A stretch of DNA of 64,000 nucleotides from Heliocidaris tuberculata (lineage: Eukaryota > Echinodermata > Echinoidea > Camarodonta > Echinometridae): positions 5,176,759-5,240,758 of the forward strand of contig CM046847.1 in NCBI GenBank assembly GCA_025618425.1, in the 5' to 3' direction. Within the stretch, counting starts at the first letter, position 1. The number at the start of each line of letters is the position of its first letter. The translations under genes were made by a program, and so were the position numbers. A model generated the notes under the pieces. The model did no database searches and was not told the DNA's origin. It saw only the letters and a program-made list of their open reading frames with translations. Positions 30,001 to 39,000 of this stretch are shown in pieces.

Positions 30001-33000
30001 AACGACAAAAAGTAGAGGTGTCTTGGTCTAGTGCATAAGTCCTTGAACTATGAAGCACAAGGTACAGGGTTCAAATCCCATCACAGAACTGATGTCCTTT
30101 GGCAAGACACTCATCTACATATGCCACTCTCCATCCCGGTGTAGTAAATGGCTACCACTACTAAAAGTTTTAAAATGAGGCTCACCTTTTGGATGCCCAG
30201 GACCAGATGGAACAGAGTGTTGCTCTATTGACTTCAGGAAACAGAGGAGGGGGACAATGGAACGTTGGAGCAGCTGGCATGTCTTGCTCTCCATCTGACC
30301 GGGATTGAGGTGGGAGAGTAGACACTTGTCGGACCGCATCGATGCTAGTACTTCACACATACCTGCAAATAGGTGTAAATACAGTGTAAAAAGACAGGTG
30401 GAAAGAGAGTATTTTCATTATTGTATTTTTTTATTTTATTTCATTTCAAAGAACAATATAACAATAACAGAGAATACAAAATAAAATGTATAATAATAGA
30501 AGAGGAAAAGAAAGAAGGAAAGAAAGAAAGAAGAACAAAAACAGTAAAGAAAAGAAATAAATAAAAAAAACACCAGCAATGCCTGTGGATTACCAAAAGA
30601 AAACAGGTTTCTGTATAAGTTTCTCCTCATTAGCTGGTGGTAGGAAAAAAAAAAATTAATTCATTACCATGAACATGTAGACAGTTTAAAAAAAGCTCAC
30701 CCGTGTAAAAACGAGGAAATACTAATTCATAATTGCAGGTCATAAGAGGGCGTATAAAAAAAAAAATCAAAATGCTGTTTACGATTCGGTAAAAGACAGT
30801 AAGAGGGAGAGAGGGAGAAATGAAAAACATGGGGAAAAGGAAAAGGAAACAAAGAAATAAAGAGCATATATTCAAATATCACTTACTTTGTTCACATAGA
30901 TTCACTGATCATTTGTCTTTATTAACATAAATTCGTACAGATTTGTGGGTGCCACACACAGAACAAGAAACAGTCATGCATATAATGTTATTCTTAATGG
31001 TGAGTGAACACTCCCTGGTGAACTTCCAGTAGGATTATTGCATTAACATTGAATAGACACTTGTCAGACCACAGCAATGCTATCCCTTCACATATTCCTG
31101 CGAAGAGGTGTAAATATAGTGTTAAAGGGGAAGTTCACCCCGAAGATTACTTGAGTTTAAAAAATGCAGAAAAAATAAAGAAAAATATTGGCGAAAGTTT
31201 GGACAAAATCCGTTAAAGAATAACGGAGTTATGGACTTTTGAAGTTTTGATTTTGTGACGTCACATGCGAGCAGCTCCTCCATTATGTAATGTGATAAAT
31301 ATTCCATAAAATACAGTTTTCTCAGAAAATTTAGAATATTTTCGTCTGTGCATTTGATATATTGTCAGAAATGTTATTCAATACTAGATTCTGAAAAGAA
31401 ACAATATCAATTTATCGTGGAACATAAAAAAAAAATGCGAATATATGGAATATTTATTACATGACCAATGGGCAGCTGCTCGCATGTGACGTCACGAATC
31501 CCAAACTTTAAATACTCATAACTCTTTTATAATTTGACCGATTTTCATCAAACCTTCGCCGATATTTTTCTGCATTTTTTCTGCATTTTTTAAACTCAAG
31601 TAATCTTCAGGGTGAACTTCCCCTTTAAAATACATTTGTTAGAGAGCATAGGTGCTAGCAGCCTAGTTATTTATTTGTAGTTACCCAGAGAGGTGCAAAT
31701 ATAGTGTGCATACCTACAAAGAGGTGCAAAATATAGTGTAAAAAATACAGGTGTAAAGAGGGAGAGTAGAACACTTCAGACCACACTGATGCTAGACTTC
31801 ACACTACCAATAGAGAGGTGTATTATTTTGTAAAAATTGTTTCTAATAAGGTGTAAATGTCTTTGAAAACAATTTAAATGGTTAGGAATTTTGTTGAAAA
31901 GTTTTAAATATTGCCAATTTTTAAAAAATTAAAAATAAACCTCAAATTGTTGCCAATTTAACGATTTTAAAGCTTATTCTCATTTTTTGTTTGTTTGTTT
32001 GTTTTTTTTATTCCTGGCATCAAACGCAATATGGTCATGAAACAAAAATGGACATAGCATGTGCAGAAATTTTTGCTTTTTCTACTCATGCAAATGGTAT
32101 ATATTTTAGAGCTCTGAATCAAAAGTTATTGAGCCAAACCACAAAATGTGGTTAATTGTCTTGAAAGGGTTAAGAGAGAGAGAGAGGGGGGGGGGGGTTC
32201 ACACTTGTTGGAATTATAGTAGTAGTAGTTACAGTAGTGTGATGACCCGAAATTATGATAGGTCCCAATTGAGCAACTGTTGTATTTTACTGGCATGAAA
32301 GTAAAACATTGAACAAAATCATTAAAAAAAAAGAAATACAACTGAAATTCATCAATCTGATGTAGAATAACAGTTACATCTCATTGCTTTTATGGATCAT
32401 TACTGGCAATCCAAAGTTTTAATCTTCCTGCTGTCAAAAATTTTTTATTGATGTTTTGGAGTTTAAATTAACCTACCTCTATCCCACGCTGCTAATCCAG
32501 TCCTGAGTTGTAGCGATGTGGCCAGGCTGTGTAAAGCCTTAAGAGCACCTTGAGACAGACGATTCTTTTGTTCTGAAAAGTGACAAAAGGAGACAAATTT
32601 ATGCAAACATTTAATGAAAAATCAAAAGGAGATAAAATTTATACAAACATTAAAATACAGGAGGCGAGTTGGCTCAGTCTGTAAAGCGTCTGCCTCTAGA
32701 ATCAAAGATTGCGGGTTCGAATCCACCCCAAGCCTGCGTTGTGTGTTAACGTGCCCCTCCCATTTCATAAACGCAGGCTATGTAAGACCCCTGTTACACA
32801 TGCGTCGGCTTTCAAAGGCGGCCCCGGAGCCGGCTTCACGCCTGCAATTTGAAGCCGCCTCAAGACCATTAAAACCCCTGTTACACATACCTCGGGCCCG
32901 CAATTTTGTGTCTACACATAGGCCGCCTTCACGTCGCCTTTTCACGAGCTGACGTTGGGGCGCACTCCATGTAAAAATTTTCGAGGGTTCGCACACTTGC

Positions 33001-36000
33001 GCGCACTGCAGGTGCTGTACTGCTGTACCGTGCTGTACTATCTCATCGACATCGCGAACGGTCCGCGCATGCACAGCTCTTACGGGTTACGTCACTTCCG
33101 TTTATAAGCCGGCACCAAGTCCACTTTGGTGTTACATGTACACCTACTGATTGCGGGACTGAGTCCGGCCCGAGACCAGCCTCAAACCACATCCAGAGGT
33201 GGACTGGGATGGAGCGGCCTCAGTCCGGCTTTTTAAAAAAAGTTGATGTTACACATACGTCAAGCCGCCTCTGGAGGCGGCCTCAGTCCACTTTCAGAGG
33301 TATGTGTAACAGAGGTCTTACTGTTGAAAACACTCCGTCACTCGCATAGGACATTAAATGGAGGCCCGTGTCGAGGACAGTCACAACCTTTGCACGTTAA
33401 GAACCCACTGAACTATTCATAGAAGAGTAGGGGGAATCCCCAGTGTAGTGGTACACTTGCACATCCCGCACAGCAAAAACGCTGTTTAGATTTTCGCTGT
33501 TTAAAATTGTGTTGTTTAAATTATAAGCAATATTGTTTAAAAGACAGACCCTGTATTTCAGACAAACGTTGTTTAAGACATCAATGATATTGTAGAATAA
33601 TCTTTTAAACAACACTGTTTCAAAAGATTGAAAATTTGCGCTAGACGAGTTTCCTTCTCCGCCAAACACAGCCGGCTTCATCATGGCAGATGACTTTGTG
33701 GTTGACATGTTGCAGAAGTTCCAAATGCCGGAGCTGATTGATACATTCAGAGGTAAGCATTTAGACTAAATATATTGTAATCTGATCGAGTTTATACTCA
33801 AGACATAATTGTGCTGACATGACATCTATATGATGTCTAGATCTAAGCCACAGTCACAGAATAAGTTATGATCTAGACCTGCAACTTTGCAAGTCGCCTT
33901 TCCAGCGCAGCGCAGTTTAAGTTGCACACAGAGAACGTGCACGTGGGTTCGGTCCTATACTGTATGTGCAACTGCGCTGCACTGCAAAGTTGCAGGTTTA
34001 GATCATAATTTATTTTGTGAATGTGGTCTAGATCTAGACATCACATGTAGATGTCACGGCAGTACAAATGTGTCTTGAGTATAAACGCGATCATATTACA
34101 ACATATTTAGTCTAAATGCTTACCTCCCGGGGGGGGGCACTCGAATTATATTTTGACGGGGGTGTGCCTCACGAATCCCCGAAAAGGGGGTCTAAGGAAC
34201 TGACTTCAAGGTGTAAAATACGGGGTCTTGGGAACTATGATCTATTGGGCAGAGTGAAAAACAGGGTCTAGGGAACTACAAAACTAACCTCGCTTTATCG
34301 GCGGTACACCTTCGCTATCGCAGGATCTCGGGACGGGCCGCGCCGGGGGCCGCGCCCGCGCCGTGTAGCGCTAGTAGCTAGCTAGCTGGAGCAATTTTCA
34401 AGGCACGAAAGGGCCTAGGGCGCGAGACCAGGTCGAGCGACCACTGCCTCCGCCACGCTCCCGGCCGCATGCGAACGGATATGTTTCATAACGGGGGTCT
34501 TCAGAGCGGGGCTGAGCGGCTCCTGAGCGGCTCCTGAGCGGAACTGAGTATCTAGAGAACGGAAATCGGGGTCTGAAAAAGGGGGTCATCAAAGCGGCAC
34601 GTCCCCGTACCACCAATATACGTGAGTGCCCCCCCCCGGGGCTTACCTCTGAACGTATCAATCAGCTAAGGAACTGACTTCAAGGTGTAAAATACGGGTC
34701 TTGGGAACTATGATCTATTGGGCAGAGTGAAAAACAGGGTCTAGGGAACTACAAAACTAACCTCGCTTTATCGGCGGTACACCTTCGCTATCGCAGGATC
34801 TCGGGACGGGCCGCGCCGGGGGCCGCGCCCGCGCCGTGTAGCGCTAGTAGCTAGCTAGCTGGAGCAGTTTTCAAGGCTCGCGCGACGAAAGGGCCTAGGG
34901 CGCGAGACCAGGTCGAGCGACCACTGCCTCCGCCACGCTCCCGGCCGCATGCGAACGGATATGTTTCATAACGGGGGTCTTCAGAGCGGGGCTGAGCGGC
35001 TCCTGAGCGGCTCCTGAGCGGAACTGAGTATCTAGAGAACGGAAATCGGGGTCTGAAAAAGGGGGTCATCAAAGCGGCACGTCCCCGTACCACCAATATA
35101 CGTGAGTGCCCCCCCCCGGGGCTTACCTCTGAACGTATCAATCAGCTCTGGCATTTGGAACTTACTTGTACTTGTGTACAACAGCCTTAAACAACCGTGT
35201 ATGTTTAAACACATCTGTATAGTGTTTTAAACAATTATTTTGAACAACAACTTTGAATGTATTTTTTTAAACAATAGTTGTGAAAAAATTTTGAAGCAAC
35301 TTAATTTAAACAACCTAGATGTTTCAAACAATTGTTTTGAACAACAAATTTTTTAAACAATAGTTGTGAAAAAAGTTTTAAGCAACTGTCTGTGTTTAAA
35401 CAACTTAATTCAAACAACCTAGATGTTTAAAAGCTGTTCTTTAAAAAATTGTTTAAAATTTTAAACAAGAGGCTGTTTAAAGTTTAAACAACCTTGGTTG
35501 TTTAACAGTTTAAACAATAGTTGTTAGAGTGACCGGCTTGCATGTACATGTAAACAGCATTGTTAAAAAAATTTTAACAGTTGTTTAAAATATTTTTTAC
35601 TGTGCAATCAGTTACATCAGAAGAAGAGACCTGAGGGTTACAGTGATTCAGTTCGCTTTTCCCCTCCCGGGCAAAGGTGACACCAAATCATTAATAATAA
35701 TGATAATAATAATAATAATAAACAATTGATCTAAAATTCCTGCAATATCTACATGTACATAAAAGTATAACAATGAGCAAAAAAATAAGCACCTTTATAT
35801 TTCTTGTATTTCTGTAGTTTATGGCCTGCCATAAGTACAATGTACATGTACATGTATCTAATTATAGTCATACAAGCATTAACATACCTGCCAACGTTCT
35901 ACAGCAAGAAGTCGTGTATTTTGTATGCTTTCATTAACAAAAGCTTTAAGAAAACCAGAGGAATCTAGGATCTGATAACATTACTGTGAAGCATGAATTA

Positions 36001-39000
36001 ATCCTCCAAAATGGGAATGGCTGGTAGCAAAAGGTTTTTATTTTTGTGTTATGATAATTCATAGAATACATGTACAGTCATTCCTACAAACTTCTGAATC
36101 GTATTCCTAAAAAAAATGTTGATTTCACAATGCAATTACCTCTCCAGTACTCTTCACAGCATCTCAGGCATAACTGCAAATTTTTTTAAAAACTAAAAAA
36201 AAACAACTGCAGTTTTTAATTTTTTAATGATGAATTTGCCAATTCCTCCTTAGAGCATGCTCCAGTTTTTAAAAGTGTTTTATTATTTGAGGCTTCCAAA
36301 TCATCTTACCTCCTCCATCAAAGTAATGAGAATATCAAACAGTATTATCTCTTCTCCATATCTGATACAAACAGTGAAGCTCTGTTTATATTTGAACTCT
36401 GATGAAATCTGAAAACAGATCAGTATACATGCACGTAGTTTGTTGAGGGTGGGTTTATCTTTGCAGAGATCTGCTTTTGCAATTTGTATTTACATTTTTT
36501 AGAGTAATGTGTTTTTTGAGAGGTTATCGCATGAAATGTTTGTTTTTGTTTACTATGTAGTTTTCATATTAAAAAATTGCAGAAAAAAAATTCTCTGGGA
36601 GTTTTTACATGTACTTCTTACATTACATGTATGTACATGTGTAGGATATTTTGTAACCTTTTCTTTTCAGAGATCTGCTTTTGCAATTTGCATAAATGTT
36701 TTACAACAATGTGTTTTAGATGTTTTTAGATGTAGTTAAATTAAAATTAAAAAATTGCAGAAAAAAAATCTACTGGGAGTTGTTACATGTACATGTATTT
36801 CTTACAAAATTTAGGAAATTTTGTAACCTTTTCTTTTCAGATTCTAAAAAATAAAACTGTAGTTCGAATCATTGTATTGTAAATTTGACTAAGAGTTATA
36901 AACTACATTGTATTTCTGTTTATTCCATACATTAAATACATGTAGTTAGAGTCTTTCTTTTTTTTTTTCTTCTTTTTTTTTTAGGGCTTGTTACAATTTA
37001 ATTAATTTTGTTATCTTGCTTTTAAGAATGATACATGTATTTCCACCCTCTCAAGGCACAAATATTATTAGTATTTCTGTCAATCTTCCACTGCTTGTGA
37101 TAATTTCTGTGTATTCCTTTTTTTTTTCCTTCTGTCTACACGTACAAATATATTTTCTCCTTTCTCCATATGATCTGTTTTATTCATTTGCATTCAACCA
37201 TCAGACAACATATCTTACATTCTACTTTTCGAATTTGTCATCTTGTTTCTCTTCTTGAGGGTGCTGAGATAAGCTTCAGATAAGCACCAGTATACAAAAC
37301 AAAAAAGTTCAACACAAAATCTATAAATTTTAGGCCAAGAATGTCACAAATTCCAAGAAGATAGAAACAAGTTCCTACAAATTAAAATTTGATTCAATTT
37401 TTGTTTAACCTTGGCTCTTCTCTGTCTGCTTCTCTCACTTCCATTTTTTTTCCAGTTTTCTTAACAACTGCATTTAAATATCTATCATTTGAAGCAGCGG
37501 CCTACTTGTATGTACAAGTAGATCTATTTTTATCTTTCTGACTGGGTTATAACTGATAACAATATGACCAGTAAACGAACCTTTTTCAAACAAACAACGG
37601 ACGGCCAGGAAGGATGTTTCCCCAATGTGTATCCCCAAGTGACGCTAAATGGGATGCACCGTAGCATGGAAATGTCAATGGAAATCAAATTGCAATAATT
37701 TGTTGAGAATGTCAAATTATTGTGGCGAGGGGGTCACCTATCAAAAGCCACCAAGCCGATGTGCCAAAAACACAAAGTATTGATTACAATCCTATCTTGA
37801 TGAAATGTGGTATGCACAGAACTGGACAAGAATGTATTAATGCAAGAAGCCTGATAGTTTCCAAAAGGATTTTACGTACTACGTTCCTCCACCTTCAATT
37901 CAATTTGATTTGGTCATTACAAAATTTTCACATACACTGTATGTTCGGAAACCTAAGCAAGTGCCATATTTGTCCAGCTGGCAACCAAAATCAAAATCTA
38001 AGTGAAAGCCTGGTAAAATTAGGGAGACTCCATGCAGGAAGCTTAATTGCTAACTACATGTAGCAATAGTACTAGAAGATCATATTAGTGTTTTTAATGA
38101 TTCTTCCTTCTATCCAAGTTGGGACAATCATCATCATTATGAAGATGGAAAAAGAGAACGCCACATTATCATTCATTCATTAAAATATCTTGAGACTTAT
38201 AAAAGTATTAATTACATATGTTTTTATTTGACTTATTTGTGATCCTCTACATGAACGGTGCTTACATGTACAGCTTACATGTAAAGCCTAGTGCATTGCG
38301 AACTGAAATGTGTAATTGTTGCTTTGACCTCTTACACCATCAACAAACAATATTCATAGGTAATACAATATGGAATTACTGTCGAAAAATCATTGATAGT
38401 GTTTGCGATTGTGTACAATGCATGTTCACATGAGGTACAATTGCTTGAGTTTACATCTATGTGAAATACTTTACCTTTGGTACAAGATGACTCCATGACC
38501 CAAACTATTGTTAAGGCTGCAAGGTCATCTACCTGCGAGACATGACCCAAGACTTCATCTACATGATCCATGCCATTGGACTTCCACAGGATCTGCTGTA
38601 GTCCGTTTCCCAGGTTAGCCCCAAACTCCTGCCACAGCTGCTCAAAATAGAGTCCGCAGAGCTGCTGTCTGGTCCCTTGGGTCAAGGAGTCACCCCATCG
38701 GACCGACTTCCGATGAGAACTGTCACGGGCCTTTAGTCCGCTTCCACCACTGGATGAGGAAGGCCCTGATGCCTTGGACTTCCAGCTTGAATCCATTGCA
38801 ACTGGTTTGTCTCTGCTTGTCTTAACCACCTGTCTCTGCAGGAGATTGGTCGATGTTGCAACCGCTCCAAGGAGCTTGACAATGAATTCCTCCTCATACA
38901 TTTCAACATGGCTGAGAGGAGAAGTCCTCCCTGATAGGTCCAAAGCTTTGCTGTCCTTTAGATCCCACATTGCACTTATCACAGAGCTACTTGATACAAA

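Larger units (their letters stand above)
33469..35604. mobile_element. Nested foldback DNA element carrying an exon-like segment
   Basis: The termini CACAGCAAAAACGCTGTTTA (left) and AAATATTTTTTACTGTG (right) are imperfect inverted repeats of CACWG style. The flanks and right third are full of GTTTAAACAA phrases. Inside, an exon-like segment (33683-33752) and following intron-like DNA (33753 to about 33890) reappear inverted at about 33990-34118 and 35127-35165. The inverted part is interrupted by a GC-rich element (34127-35121). No transposase frame. Confidence 0.66.
32661..35720 (+). mobile_element. tRNA-derived SINE split by two insertions
   Basis: The head has A box TGGCTCAGTCTG (32670-32681) and perfect B box GGTTCGAATCC (32714-32724). 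The body continues to 32781, resumes at 33322 (GTTGAAAACACTCCGTCACT ... CACGTTAAGAACCCAC) to about 33468, and resumes again at 35605 (CAATCAGTTACATCAGAAGA) to an (AAT)n tail near 35720. The pieces sum to about 380 bp. The gaps are filled by elements at 32782-33321 and 33469-35604. Confidence 0.68.

Noticed and set aside
32661..32735. Possible tRNA gene (A and B boxes)
   Set aside because: The cloverleaf is incomplete and it continues into a repetitive body with an (AAT)n tail, so it is a SINE head.
34398..35141. Two identical minus-strand frames (87 and 96 aa) that suggest a conserved protein
   Set aside because: Identity comes from a recent 474-bp duplication. The sequence lies between transposon termini and is Arg/Gly/Pro-rich as expected from GC-rich DNA.
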